A DNA stretch of 64,000 bases from Candidatus Saccharimonadota bacterium (GTDB taxonomy: Bacteria; Patescibacteriota; Saccharimonadia; Saccharimonadales; Saccharimonadaceae), in NCBI GenBank assembly GCA_030445245.1, contig JAUCSD010000001.1:310001-374000 (forward strand), read 5' to 3'. Below are positions 49,151 through 57,851 of the stretch, one piece after another (positions within the stretch are counted from its first letter, which is position 1; each line of letters begins with the position of its first letter). The notes under the pieces are model-generated. The model saw nothing but the letters and a program-made list of their open reading frames with translations, did no database searches and was not told where the DNA came from. The translations under genes were made by a program, and so were the position numbers.

Positions 49151-49180
49151 AAAAACTCCCTCGCTATGGAGGGAGTTTTT
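49151..49180. terminator. Terminator at the end of the ribosomal protein operon
   Basis: AAAAACTCCCTC and GGAGGGAGTTTTT form a near-perfect stem around GCTAT, T-tailed in both directions; 17 bases after the stop of rpsI. Confidence 0.9.
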
Positions 49181-49196
49181 ATATGTATAAAGCAGA

Positions 49197-49595
49197 TTAA
49201 CGCTTTGAGTATTGCTCGCGCTTACGAGCTGATCGAAGACCGTATTTCTTACGTTCTTTTTCGCGAGGATCGCGACGTAGGAATTCGGCTTTTTTCAGTG
49301 TCGTGCGGAGGTCAGCGTGGCCTGCCGTAAGAGCTTTGGCGATAGCAAGTTTAATTGCATCGACTTGGCCGGCGAGTCCACCGCCACTTACCTTCACTGT
49401 AACATCGAACTCTTTTTGCTTGTTCACGAGCGCAAGTGGATCAGTGATTTCAGCTAATTGAGTTTTGTTCTCAGAAAAGTAAACATTTGCTGGCTTGTCG
49501 TTGATCGTTACAACGCCCTTGCCTTCGTACAAACGAGCACGAGCGGTAGCGGCTTTGCGTCGGCCTAGACCGTAGAAGTAAGTTCCTTCAGCCAT
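49197..49595 (-). CDS. rpsI: 30S ribosomal protein S9
   Basis: A 132-residue S9. FYGLGRRKAATARARLYEGKG opens it and the C-terminal RKREQYSKR tail reaches the P-site tRNA. It is the last gene of the alpha operon, two bases after rplM, as in most bacteria. Confidence 0.97.
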   Translation of the reverse strand: MAEGTYFYGLGRRKAATARARLYEGKGVVTINDKPANVYFSENKTQLAEITDPLALVNKQKEFDVTVKVSGGGLAGQVDAIKLAIAKALTAGHADLRTTLKKAEFLRRDPREKERKKYGLRSARKREQYSKR

Positions 49596-49597
49596 AA

Positions 49598-50047
49598 TTA
49601 TTTAACCTCAACTTTCTCTGGAGTCTGAGCGGTGTGCGTGTGATCACTACCAGGGAAAACACGTAGACGTTTCATACGCTCGTCAGAAAGCTTGTTTTTA
49701 GGAAGCATTCCTTTGACTGCAGCTTCAATGATACGCTCAGGATATTTTTCACGCACTTCAGAAAGTGTCGCGTCTTTAATACCACCAGGGAATCCTGAGT
49801 GACGGTAGTAGATCTTACCGGTTTCTTTGTCGCCAGTTACAACCGTATTCTTCGCGTTGATAACAACGACGAAATCGCCACCATCAATGTGAGGAGTGTA
49901 GCTTGGCTTGTATTTACCGATAAGGTACGTAGCGATTTGTGTTGCTACGCGACCAAGTGGAGCTTCCGCGGCGTCGATAAGAATCCAACGACGAGTAACT
50001 TCGCTTGGCTTTTGTGAGTAGGTGCGTGAGTGTGGATTAATAGACAT
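49598..50047 (-). CDS. rplM: 50S ribosomal protein L13
   Basis: A 149-residue L13. RRWILIDAAEAPLGRVATQIA and the later YRHSGFPGGIKDAT and GMLPKNKLSDERMKRL blocks are diagnostic. It binds 23S rRNA early in assembly. Its ATG overlaps the stop of rplQ. Confidence 0.97.
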   Translation of the reverse strand: MSINPHSRTYSQKPSEVTRRWILIDAAEAPLGRVATQIATYLIGKYKPSYTPHIDGGDFVVVINAKNTVVTGDKETGKIYYRHSGFPGGIKDATLSEVREKYPERIIEAAVKGMLPKNKLSDERMKRLRVFPGSDHTHTAQTPEKVEVK

Positions 50048-50439
50048 TACGCCTTCACCTCTTCTTTAGGAACCGACTTCAACTCATCGACAAACGCGAT
50101 AGTTGCCATTTGCGCACCATCACCTGTACGAAGACGGGTGCGGGTTACGCGAACGTGGCCACTTGTGCGTCCGGTAAGCTGAGGCGCAATCTCATCGAAC
50201 AGTTTGAATGCTGCTGCCTGAGTAGACAAAGCGGCAATAACCTGACGACGAGATGCAAGGTCGCCTTTTTTAGCTTTAGTAATAACTTTTTCGATGTAAC
50301 GCACTAGCTCTTTAGCCTTTGGAAGCGTAGTCTCTATCTTCGTGTGAAGAACGAGGCTAGTCGCTAAGCCTTTAAGCAGCGCGCGGCGCTGGTCGCGTTC
50401 GCGACCAAACTTGCGCCCTTTATATCCATGTCGGTGCAT
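50047..50439 (-). CDS. rplQ: 50S ribosomal protein L17
   Basis: A 130-residue L17. It begins MHRHGYKGRKFGRERDQRRALL, the family signature (normally RHRKxGRKLGR), and contains ETTLPKAKELVRYIEKVI. It lies near the peptide exit tunnel. It shares one base with rpoA. Confidence 0.96.
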   Translation of the reverse strand: MHRHGYKGRKFGRERDQRRALLKGLATSLVLHTKIETTLPKAKELVRYIEKVITKAKKGDLASRRQVIAALSTQAAAFKLFDEIAPQLTGRTSGHVRVTRTRLRTGDGAQMATIAFVDELKSVPKEEVKA

Positions 50440-51362
50440 TAGAGTTCAAGCTCCGCTAGTTTATCTTTAACTTCATCAAGTGCTTTTGAACCGAAGCCCT
50501 TGAGTTCACGTAGATCTTGTTCACTTAGTGTTACGAGGTCGTGTACGGTGCGGATATCATTGTTGATAAGCGCATTTGCAGTACGAGCAGTAAGACCAAG
50601 CTCTTCGATAGACGTGTTAAGTTCGTTTGTCTCGTCCTCAGTTGCTTGACCAAGTGCAGGAGCAGATTCAACAGTTGTTGAGCCAGCAAGTGCAGTATAT
50701 TGGTTAACAAGAACTGCGGCAGCTTCTTCGAATGCGGCGCGAGGGCTGATTGAGCCGTCGGTTTCAACACTGAGTTCAAGCTTGTCGAGGTTGGTTTCTT
50801 GACCAACACGAGTGCTTGCTACTTTGTAACGCACACGAAGTACTGGGCTGAAGACCGCGTCAAGAGCAATCATGTTGCTGTGAAGACGTTCTTCGCTTGA
50901 TTCTTCGATGCTTCGGTAGCCACGACCTGCTTCAACAACAAGGTCGATAACAACTGATTTCTTTGGATCGTCAATTGTAGCAATAACATGCTCAGGGTTA
51001 ACGATTTCAACGTCAGCAGTTGTTTTGATATCACCAGCAGTAATAACTCCGGCGCCTTTTTTCTCAAGACGAAGTTCAACTGGTTCGTCGCTGTGTACTT
51101 TTAGACGTACGTTCTTGAGGTTAAGCATGATGTCAACGACATCTTCTTTTACGCCTTCTACGGTCGTAAACTCATGAGTAGCACCTTCAATACGGAATGC
51201 GACGATTGCAGCACCTTCGATGCTTGAGAGCAATACGCGACGTAAGCTATTACCAAGGGTATTGCCGTAACCGGCGTGCAACGGCTCGATTGAGAAGGTA
51301 GCATTTGTACTGCTAGTCTCATCAATGTTTGCGAGTAACGGGTTGTGAATTACTTTTGACAT
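50439..51362 (-). CDS. rpoA: RNA polymerase alpha subunit
   Basis: A 307-residue alpha subunit. The N-terminal dimer domain has GYGNTLGNSLRRVLLSSIEGAAI, the C-terminal domain has ELGLTARTANALINNDIRTV with the helix-hairpin-helix that binds UP elements and activators. It nucleates RNA polymerase assembly and lies between rpsD and rplQ in the usual order. Confidence 0.97.
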   Translation of the reverse strand: MSKVIHNPLLANIDETSSTNATFSIEPLHAGYGNTLGNSLRRVLLSSIEGAAIVAFRIEGATHEFTTVEGVKEDVVDIMLNLKNVRLKVHSDEPVELRLEKKGAGVITAGDIKTTADVEIVNPEHVIATIDDPKKSVVIDLVVEAGRGYRSIEESSEERLHSNMIALDAVFSPVLRVRYKVASTRVGQETNLDKLELSVETDGSISPRAAFEEAAAVLVNQYTALAGSTTVESAPALGQATEDETNELNTSIEELGLTARTANALINNDIRTVHDLVTLSEQDLRELKGFGSKALDEVKDKLAELEL

Positions 51363-51381
51363 TACTTTCTCTCCTTACCCT

Positions 51382-52002
51382 TTAACGTGAGTAATACTCA
51401 ACGATTAGCTGCTCATTAATATCTGCTTCGGCTTCTTCACGCTTTGGAAGTCCTGTAATTTCGATCTTCAATTTCTTCTCATCGCTTTTAAGCCATGAAA
51501 GTGGAACCTGAACCGAGTTTTTAACAACGTCATCAATTTGTGAGAAATAACCAGATTTGGCGCTCTTTGGACGAACAACAAGTTCATCACCAGGCTGAAC
51601 GCGGATTGACGGGATGTCAACGCGACGACCGTTAAGGATGAAGTGTCCGTGGCCAACTAGCTGACGAGCTGCACGTCGTGAGGTCGCAAAACCTGCACGG
51701 TATACGGCGTTGTCGAGGCGGAGTTCAAGAAGTTGAAGCAAGTTTTCACCTGCAAGACCTTCTTTGCGTCGTGTTGCCTCATCCATAAGTCGTGCGAATT
51801 GCTTTTCAAGAAGGCCGTATGTTCGGCGAACTTTTTGCTTTTCACGCAGCTGAGTAGCGTAAAGGCTTTGTTTGCCTTGACGACCATGAGCATGCTGACC
51901 TGGAATACCAGATTTTTTAGCCATGATTTTGTGTGCTTTAGGGTGAAGCGCGTAACCCTCTCGGCGACTTTGCTTCACAATAGGCGAAGTATCTCGTGCC
52001 AT
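51382..52002 (-). CDS. rpsD: 30S ribosomal protein S4
   Basis: A 206-residue S4. The N-terminus (ARDTSPIVKQSRREGY) has no zinc cysteines, so it is the C-minus form. The S4 RNA-binding domain is RLDNAVYRAGFATSRRAARQLVGHGHFILNGR. It initiates small-subunit assembly. Confidence 0.97.
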   Translation of the reverse strand: MARDTSPIVKQSRREGYALHPKAHKIMAKKSGIPGQHAHGRQGKQSLYATQLREKQKVRRTYGLLEKQFARLMDEATRRKEGLAGENLLQLLELRLDNAVYRAGFATSRRAARQLVGHGHFILNGRRVDIPSIRVQPGDELVVRPKSAKSGYFSQIDDVVKNSVQVPLSWLKSDEKKLKIEITGLPKREEAEADINEQLIVEYYSR

Positions 52003-52005
52003 AGA

Positions 52006-52398
52006 TTAAGCCCTCCGTGCCTTACGTGGGCGAACGCCACCATGTGGCACGCCAGTCACGTCTTTAATACTATCAACGGTAATATCGAAATTACCAAGTG
52101 CGCGTACTGCAGCATCACGTCCAAGACCTACGCCTTTAACGAACACATCTACAGCGTTCATGCCATGAAGAGTTTTAACACCTTCAGCGGCTTTCTCAGC
52201 AGCAATCTGGGCAGCGTATGCTGTACCCTTTTTGCTTCCGCGGAATCCACAGGCACCAGCACTGCTGGCTGTCAACTTATTACCTTTTTTATCAGTAAAA
52301 GTGACAATCGTGTTGTTAAACGTTGCCTGGATGTGCAGTTGACCAGAAGGAACTGATCGGCGCTGCTTCTTGCGAGTTGTCGTTTTAGCTTCTGCCAT
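52006..52398 (-). CDS. rpsK: 30S ribosomal protein S11
   Basis: A 130-residue S11. GQLHIQATFNNTIVTFTDKKGN and GVGLGRDAAVRAL are diagnostic; the C-terminal GGVRPRKARRA binds rRNA. It forms part of the mRNA exit platform. Confidence 0.97.
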   Translation of the reverse strand: MAEAKTTTRKKQRRSVPSGQLHIQATFNNTIVTFTDKKGNKLTASSAGACGFRGSKKGTAYAAQIAAEKAAEGVKTLHGMNAVDVFVKGVGLGRDAAVRALGNFDITVDSIKDVTGVPHGGVRPRKARRA

Positions 52399-52415
52399 AA
52401 TCTTATAATTCCTTT

Positions 52416-52802
52416 CTACGTCTTAGACGCGGCCTTCTTTTGTGTTCCGCCCACAGCTACAGATTTACCCTTACGAGTTCGTGCATTCGTACGAGTACGC
52501 TGACCGTTGACGGGGAGTCCTGCTTTGTGGCGTAAACCACGGTATGCATTCACATCCTTTAAACGTTTGATATTATTTGTTACCTGACGCTGTAAGTCGC
52601 CTTCCACGGTATAATCAGAATCGATTAATTCGCGAAGTCGTTGTTCTTCAGCCTCGGTGAGATCTTTCACCCGAGTGGTCGGCTCAACATTTGCCGCCGC
52701 AAGGATGGTCGATGCGAAGTGTGGACCGATGCCGTAAATATACGTCAATGCGATCTGCACTTGCTTTTCTGATGGGATTACTATCCCAGCAATTCGAGCC
52801 AT
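52416..52802 (-). CDS. rpsM: 30S ribosomal protein S13
   Basis: A 128-residue S13. It begins [26 protein letters not shown] and has the C-terminal [18 protein letters not shown] signature touching the P-site tRNA. It lies two bases before the stop of rpmJ. Confidence 0.97.
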   Translation of the reverse strand: MARIAGIVIPSEKQVQIALTYIYGIGPHFASTILAAANVEPTTRVKDLTEAEEQRLRELIDSDYTVEGDLQRQVTNNIKRLKDVNAYRGLRHKAGLPVNGQRTRTNARTRKGKSVAVGGTQKKAASKT

Positions 52803-52804
52803 GC

Positions 52805-52933
52805 TTAACCCTGCCTTTGCTTATTCTTAGGTTTTTTCTTGTTGATGACGTATAGCTTGCCCTTACGACGAGCGAACTTGTCACCATTCTTTGGATCTTT
52901 GTCGATTTTTTTGACGCTCGCACGAACTTTCAT
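52805..52933 (-). CDS. rpmJ: 50S ribosomal protein L36, zinc-free form
   Basis: A 42-residue gene too short for usual ORF filters. It begins [20 protein letters not shown] and ends KNKQRQG. The family start ([10 protein letters not shown]) and end (KQRQG) are exact, but the three Cys and one His that bind zinc are gone, and it is a few residues longer than usual. Its place between infA and rpsM is standard. Confidence 0.94.
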   Translation of the reverse strand: MKVRASVKKIDKDPKNGDKFARRKGKLYVINKKKPKNKQRQG

Positions 52934-52962
52934 GAGGTCTAAAACTCCACTTTCCCTTAAAT

Positions 52963-53187
52963 TTAATCTCGCATGCGGAAGCTAATTCTGCCCTTAGTAA
53001 GATCGTAAGGGGTCAACTCAACTTCCACTCTATCGCCTGGTACAAGACGGATATAATGCTTGCGCATTTTACCTGAAATGTGGGCAATAATCCTATGACC
53101 GTTCTCAAGTTCGACAACAAATTGAGTATTAGGCAGTGCTTCCACTACCTTTCCTTGCAACTTGATTACTTCTTTTAAACTCGCCAT
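52963..53187 (-). CDS. infA: Translation initiation factor IF-1
   Basis: A 74-residue S1-fold protein: [62 protein letters not shown] spans the family. It blocks the A site during initiation. It heads the alpha operon, with two promoters upstream. Confidence 0.96.
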   Translation of the reverse strand: MASLKEVIKLQGKVVEALPNTQFVVELENGHRIIAHISGKMRKHYIRLVPGDRVEVELTPYDLTKGRISFRMRD

Positions 53188-53202
53188 AAATTACAGTTGT
53201 TG

Positions 53203-53231
53203 ATTATACAGGAAAACATTCCGCGCCGCAA
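53203..53231 (-). promoter_or_regulatory. Promoter P2 of the infA-rpsI operon
   Basis: TTGCGG (53226-53231) and TATAAT (53203-53208) with a 17-base spacer. The -10 box is 15 bases from the infA ATG, so the leader would be less than ten bases. Confidence 0.75.
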
Positions 53232-53286
53232 GCGCTTTAAGATTATTTCACAGGGATTATTCCCAATGAAAGCTTTACTGTTTTCT

Positions 53287-53314
53287 ATTATACCGCACCC
53301 ATTGACGAGATCAA
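53287..53314 (-). promoter_or_regulatory. Promoter P1 of the infA-rpsI operon
   Basis: TTGATC (53309-53314) and TATAAT (53287-53292) with a 16-base spacer, about 100 bases before infA, giving a longer leader than P2. Confidence 0.65.
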
Positions 53315-53322
53315 ACTACAAT

Positions 53323-53991
53323 TTACGAAATACGTTCACTATAGACAAGAATACGATCATTGTATGTCTGGCGCTTATAGTCATATACGCCGCCACAGGT
53401 TATGAGATTAAGGCCTTCTTTGCCAGAACTAATGGATTTGAGCATGCCAGCCATATCAACTTGCTCGAGAGGCTTTTGATCGACCTTGACAACCTTATAG
53501 GTGAACATTTGTCGATCACCACGTTCGATTTTCATCTGATCCCCCGCTTTAAGGGTATCTATGTGATAAAACACTCCAGGGCTGTTGAGGGCATCATTGA
53601 CGTGGCCGTCGATCAGGAGCGCATTTTCGTCAGAGCCGGGTAAAGCACTCTGTTTGTACCAACCCACGTCCCAGGCGGTCTTAGGAGCCTCCAGGGCACC
53701 ATTTTGTAGGATGCCCATGGGTTGAACATTTGCTGAAATTCCTAACTTATCAATAATTAAATTGCGTGGGTTGTTTGTCGGGACATCATAACTCAATTTT
53801 TCTTTCGGGGTTTTCTTAACTCCTGATACATTCGCCTTAGATAGCTTCGGTGGTTCGGGCTGGTGAGCATTTATATACGACCCATAAGCGAACGCTCCAC
53901 CCGAGCCGAGGATGACAGCGACAACAAGAGAAGCAAGCCAGAAACGCTTCGAGTGTAGTTTTGATTGTCTCTTTGATTTGTTTCTCATCAT
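53323..53991 (-). CDS. Sortase (class F-like)
   Basis: A 222-residue sortase. After a basic start (MMRNKSKRQSKLHSKRF) and one span, a linker rich in Pro and Lys leads to the catalytic domain. His is in LIDGHVND (about residue 127), Cys in NLITCGGVYD (about 199) and Arg in YNDRILV (about 213). It differs in sequence from the sortase at 29.5 kb, suggesting a different target motif. It lies in the block between infA and secY. Confidence 0.85.
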   Translation of the reverse strand: MMRNKSKRQSKLHSKRFWLASLVVAVILGSGGAFAYGSYINAHQPEPPKLSKANVSGVKKTPKEKLSYDVPTNNPRNLIIDKLGISANVQPMGILQNGALEAPKTAWDVGWYKQSALPGSDENALLIDGHVNDALNSPGVFYHIDTLKAGDQMKIERGDRQMFTYKVVKVDQKPLEQVDMAGMLKSISSGKEGLNLITCGGVYDYKRQTYNDRILVYSERIS

Positions 53992-54097
53992 CTACTTATA
54001 GTTTATCACTCAAAACGATGACTTGATGTTTTAGCGCTAGTTTTATAGAAACAGACATAGGCACACTTGCAGTCTTTTGGATGCAAAGAAGCCGCTA

Positions 54098-54934
54098 CTA
54101 GCGTATTGGCGTAGCTGACTGTAGTTCCCATCCATTTTCGCGGGGGCTGTATATCCTTGTGGTTCTGTCCAGGCCCGCAAATTTTTTATACAATGTTACT
54201 TTGGCCGAATCTGCAATTGTAAGAGGCTGTTCGAGCATAGATTTCACTCGTGCAATATGTGCCGGTGCAGAGATATAGAGAAACGAACTGTCAGGTGGAT
54301 ACTCCTTGGCTGTTTGGGATATGCCACGTGCTGTTAATGCTCGTCGTGCATCATTTGCGTTTGGCGTGTATCGCTCCATGCGGCCTGGCTCAACTGAGTA
54401 TGTCCCTTTTTTGCGCGCTGCCTGGTACGTAAGACTTGCGACGTACGCTTCTCCAGCTGCAAAAGCTGCAATACCAAGTGGAGTCTGCGATCGAGCGCCT
54501 GCTAGCGCCGTCGCCCCAACGGCAGGAAACACGCCCAGGTGCCATGCTTCGTACAATGGTTTATTGGCGATATCGGCAACAGCTACGTTTTTCCCTTGCT
54601 TGTGAGCCATATCTGCGACCCTACCGAACACATCGGCGATATTCCTAGAAAATGACCCCATCTTGTGAAAATAAGGCATATTTTCTTCAAGTTCTGGGAC
54701 AAAGTATTCAACAAAAACGAGATCGGCACTTTCCATCGCCTGCGAAACTTGCTCCTGCCAATCCGGGGGTGTTACGCGCTCATCTGAGGCGTAGTCAGCT
54801 TCGAGTGACAATAGATTCAATGTTCGGCTATCATGGTGTAATGTCTCTATCCGAAATGCCCTTTGCTGCATTTCTGGGCTACCAGAGGGTGTCCATACTT
54901 TGGATGTCTGCCGATCCAAAATGAACTCGGACAT
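54098..54934 (-). CDS. Unknown protein in the infA-secY block
   Basis: A 278-residue protein. EQVSQAMESADLVFVEYFVPELEENMPYF near residues 60-95 forms a helix and strand with acidic residues; a Gly/Ala-rich region (GVFPAVGATALAGARSQTPLGIAAFAAGEAYVASLTYQAA, residues 135-175) may touch the membrane. It resembles TraB/PrgY-type proteins only in general layout. The ATG shares one base with the stop of the preceding gene (TGATG), so they are coupled. Function unknown. Confidence 0.6.
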   Translation of the reverse strand: MSEFILDRQTSKVWTPSGSPEMQQRAFRIETLHHDSRTLNLLSLEADYASDERVTPPDWQEQVSQAMESADLVFVEYFVPELEENMPYFHKMGSFSRNIADVFGRVADMAHKQGKNVAVADIANKPLYEAWHLGVFPAVGATALAGARSQTPLGIAAFAAGEAYVASLTYQAARKKGTYSVEPGRMERYTPNANDARRALTARGISQTAKEYPPDSSFLYISAPAHIARVKSMLEQPLTIADSAKVTLYKKFAGLDRTTRIYSPRENGWELQSATPIR

Positions 54935-55212
54935 CACCTGTGATTACGATGAATAACTGCAGCGGCTGCAAGAGCACCGAGTGTCGTCACGACACCTGCC
55001 ATTGTCATAGATAACAATTCGAGTGAACCACCACCAGCCTGAGCGGGTTCTGGGGTTTGCGACTTGCCAGATCCCAGGTTTGATTCATTCGTTAGCTTAA
55101 ACTGTGAATGAGACTGTCTAGCACTTCGATTAAAGTCATCACTAGACTGCTTGTTTTTATGATGCATGTTCGCACTTCCGTCTTCGGCACGTTCCCAGTG
55201 GTTTTTTGGCAT
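54934..55212 (-). CDS. Small tail-anchored protein
   Basis: A 92-residue protein: a hydrophilic, Ser-, Asn- and Lys-rich N-terminal part (residues 1-55), a Gly-rich turn (AQAGGGS) and one C-terminal span (LLSMTMAGVVTTLGALAAAAVI) followed by HRNHR. It would sit as a tail anchor in the membrane facing the cytoplasm. The start at 55212 is backed by AAAGAGAATACC. Coupled to the following gene. Confidence 0.6.
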   Translation of the reverse strand: MPKNHWERAEDGSANMHHKNKQSSDDFNRSARQSHSQFKLTNESNLGSGKSQTPEPAQAGGGSLELLSMTMAGVVTTLGALAAAAVIHRNHR

Positions 55213-55354
55213 GGTATTCTCTTTCAAATGAAGTGATTTATAGTAGTAATAATAGCATACCCCTGTAGTGCTTCCCTAGCTTTCGATCGTTGCTTTTGCG
55301 TCACGGTATCCAAAATACGCTCGAATGGAGGTATTTTGTTTGATTATAATCTCA

Positions 55355-55381
55355 TGGCTGGGGAGAAGGGATTCGAACCCT
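55355..55381 (-). repeat. Stranded 3' end of a tRNA (tRNA-Gln-like)
   Basis: On the minus strand AGGG TTCGAAT CCCT is a T-arm, followed by TCTCCCCAG and CCA, exactly a tRNA 3' end. The rest of the tRNA is missing: upstream lies the coding end of another gene. CTCCCCAGCCA resembles tRNA-Gln ends. Such fragments mark integration into a tRNA gene (att site) or a broken tRNA. Confidence 0.7.
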
Positions 55382-55395
55382 GAATGCTATCTGCG

Positions 55396-55677
55396 TCAGT
55401 ATTCAGCTCTATCGTACTGTCCGTAGCCGGCAATGGCAGAGTCCGGATGGACTTCTTGCTGTAGCTCTTGTGCTAAAGCCCAAATGTCGACACCCCTACT
55501 TCTCAGCGTTTCGTTTGCATGAGTCATTGTTGCAAGACAAGCTTGGTATCTGGTCGTGACATCGTTTAGTAGTACACTGAGATCGCCAAGCTCTTTGTGT
55601 AGGTCTCTTCGAAGTTGTATGAGCATTTCGGTATCGAGATCAGTAGGACGGGGCTGGGCAGGTATTTCAATAGACAT
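55396..55677 (-). CDS. Small coiled-coil protein next to the tRNA fragment
   Basis: A 93-residue protein. Residues 14-55 (DTEMLIQLRRDLHKELGDLSVLLNDVTTRYQ and on) are helical with a coiled-coil pattern, followed by helix VDIWALAQELQQEV and a polar tail (GYGQYDRAEY). No family is recognised. Its stop lies 15 bases before the tRNA fragment, as expected for a gene carried in by an integrated element. Confidence 0.5.
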   Translation of the reverse strand: MSIEIPAQPRPTDLDTEMLIQLRRDLHKELGDLSVLLNDVTTRYQACLATMTHANETLRSRGVDIWALAQELQQEVHPDSAIAGYGQYDRAEY

Positions 55678-55865
55678 AGGTATCCTTTACTTTATGTTTA
55701 AAGTATACCCTAGTTTTGTTTTTACGCATAAGAGCATGCCGCACCTCTCATCCGCGTGGCTGAATCTGACCGACTGCAAGATCGTATCCCTCTGTTCCCG
55801 TGTAGCTCCGTAAAACATAAATGACGCCTCCAGTGAAGACGTCGTTCATGTTTAGCTGGCTGCTA

Positions 55866-57275
55866 TTACTTGTAGTCGTCGTAGGTAACCATCAACGCTC
55901 GTGAGTTGATTTGGCGAAGTGACTCAAGTCCTACAGAGACCACGATCAGGAGGCCAGTACCACCGATTGCGAGGTTAGCTGCCTGTATGCCAAGCTGAGC
56001 AAAGATATATTCAGCGCCAAACGGCATGACGGCGATAATACCAAGAGCAATTGAACCGAATAGGATAAGACGGTTAACTGTTTGGGAAAGATACTTTTCA
56101 GTTTGAATACCTGGACGTACACCTTCGATGAAACCACCTTGCTTTTGCAAGTTTTCAGCGATCTCGTTGGCATTAAAGACGATACCGGTGTAGAAGTAGG
56201 TAAAGAGGATAACGAGAATGAAGTATGCAGATGGATAGATGAGTGCGCTTGCCGTATCACCCGTGAATGCGCCTGGCTGCGGTGCCTGGAACCAGGTGAT
56301 GAGGTTAGTCGCTACTTGAAGGAATGCTGGGTTGCCCGATGCCTTAAGGATCTGTCCGGCGAAAGCTGGGAGTGAAAGGAAGGCAACGGCGAAGATCACA
56401 GGGATAACACCAGCAGCAATTAACTTGACTGGTAGCATACTCTTGATGCCGCCGTAGCTACTGTTACCTTGGACGCGCTTAGCGTAATTGATGGTAATCA
56501 CACGCTGGGCTTCATTGATCTTTACAAGCATATAGAGGACAAAGAGCGACACGGTTCCAATACCGAGGGTTACCCAGAACGCCGTGGGATTTATAGGTAT
56601 CGTAAACCAGCCAAAGACACTTAATCCACCGGCTGAGGTATCCATGAGCGAGCTACCGATAGTAGCGAATGTTTGTGGTAGCTGGCTGATAATACCAGCG
56701 AAGATGACGAGGCTAATACCGTTACCAACACCTTGTTCGGTGATAAGCTCACCAAGCCACATCAGGAGAATCGAACCAGCGGTCATGGCAGATACAGCAA
56801 CAATCCATTCGATAGTTGTCGGATCAGATAGGCCAGTTGTGTTCCCTGCAAGTACCGTTTGACGTAGGATGTAGATGAAGGCAATTGACTGGACGATAGC
56901 AAGCGGCACGGCTATCATACGGGTCCATTGGTTGATCTTACGACGACCGGATTCACCATCTTTATGGAGCTCTTCAAGGCTTGGGATAGCCTTGGTAAGG
57001 AGCTGGGTAATGATTGAAGCCGTAATGAATGGGCTCATACCAACAAGAACGATTGAGAACTGAGCGAGGGCACCACCAGAGAGAAGATTTAAGAAACCTC
57101 CAAAGTCGCTACCGCCGATAACACTGTTAATAACTTCTTTTAATTTTGTTGGTTCAGCAAGCGGCACTGGAATGTGAGCTAACAGACGATATGCGACGAT
57201 CAACCCAAGCACAATAAGCAGACGTTTCTGCATATCTTTGTTTTTGAATGATCGGAAAATGGTTTTCCAGTTCAT
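55866..57275 (-). CDS. secY: Preprotein translocase subunit SecY
   Basis: A 469-residue SecY with ten spans. RLLAHIPVP, GGALAQFSIVLVGMSPFITASIITQLL and GQGVGN-like GVGNGISLVIFAGI are diagnostic, and RPGIQTEKYLSQTVNRL is the cytosolic loop that meets SecA or the ribosome. I prefer the ATG at 57275; a TTG four codons earlier touches the GAGAGGG ribosome site. It ends the spc part; adk and map, which often follow, are not here. Confidence 0.95.
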   Translation of the reverse strand: MNWKTIFRSFKNKDMQKRLLIVLGLIVAYRLLAHIPVPLAEPTKLKEVINSVIGGSDFGGFLNLLSGGALAQFSIVLVGMSPFITASIITQLLTKAIPSLEELHKDGESGRRKINQWTRMIAVPLAIVQSIAFIYILRQTVLAGNTTGLSDPTTIEWIVAVSAMTAGSILLMWLGELITEQGVGNGISLVIFAGIISQLPQTFATIGSSLMDTSAGGLSVFGWFTIPINPTAFWVTLGIGTVSLFVLYMLVKINEAQRVITINYAKRVQGNSSYGGIKSMLPVKLIAAGVIPVIFAVAFLSLPAFAGQILKASGNPAFLQVATNLITWFQAPQPGAFTGDTASALIYPSAYFILVILFTYFYTGIVFNANEIAENLQKQGGFIEGVRPGIQTEKYLSQTVNRLILFGSIALGIIAVMPFGAEYIFAQLGIQAANLAIGGTGLLIVVSVGLESLRQINSRALMVTYDDYK

Positions 57276-57371
57276 GAATGTATTCAACCCTCTCTTCAGT
57301 AATGGACATAACTATTGCTACTCCGCGGAGTACACTATAATTAGTATACTCCGAAAAATGCAACCGTCTAA

Positions 57372-57851
57372 TTATTTATCGGCTTTTTCTGCTTCGGCAG
57401 TGCTCTTCTTCAAAGGTGTGGCTGTTTTTACAAACGAGCCGCCAGCTTTAGTGATAGCTTCCTGGACGCTTTTACTTGCCCCTTGGACATGCAACGTAAT
57501 CTTTTCAGTTAGTTCACCGCGAGCGATGATCTTAACTGTGTGGAATGGCGTACCGATAAGACCTGCTTCAAATAAAGAGGCGTTATCAACTGTCTTGCCA
57601 GCAAATACATTCAGGTGGTCTAGGTAGACAACTTGAGCTGGAGTACGCAAGCTTTTGAAGCCACGAGCTTTTGGTACAGCCTGTACAAGTGCGCGCTGTC
57701 CACCTTGGAACATAACACCGAGCTTCTTACCTGTTCGTGAGCCTTGACCTTTAGTACCACGGCCGGCAGTTTTACCTTGGCCAGCTGCAATACCACGTCC
57801 AACACGTTTTCGGTTCTGAGTGCCTTGCGTCTGAAGATCGTTATATTTCAT
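57372..57851 (-). CDS. rplO: 50S ribosomal protein L15
   Basis: A 159-residue L15. KRVGRGIAAGQGKTAGRGTKGQGSRTGK is the N-terminal Gly-rich extension, ending with a KTATPLKKSTAEAEKADK tail. It starts directly after the rpsE stop, with no room for rpmD (L30). Confidence 0.97.
   Translation of the reverse strand: MKYNDLQTQGTQNRKRVGRGIAAGQGKTAGRGTKGQGSRTGKKLGVMFQGGQRALVQAVPKARGFKSLRTPAQVVYLDHLNVFAGKTVDNASLFEAGLIGTPFHTVKIIARGELTEKITLHVQGASKSVQEAITKAGGSFVKTATPLKKSTAEAEKADK

Noticed and set aside
54436-54924. Plus-strand ORFs opposite the gene at 54098-54934
   Set aside because: They are shadows of the minus-strand gene, which has codon-like structure and coupling to its neighbour.
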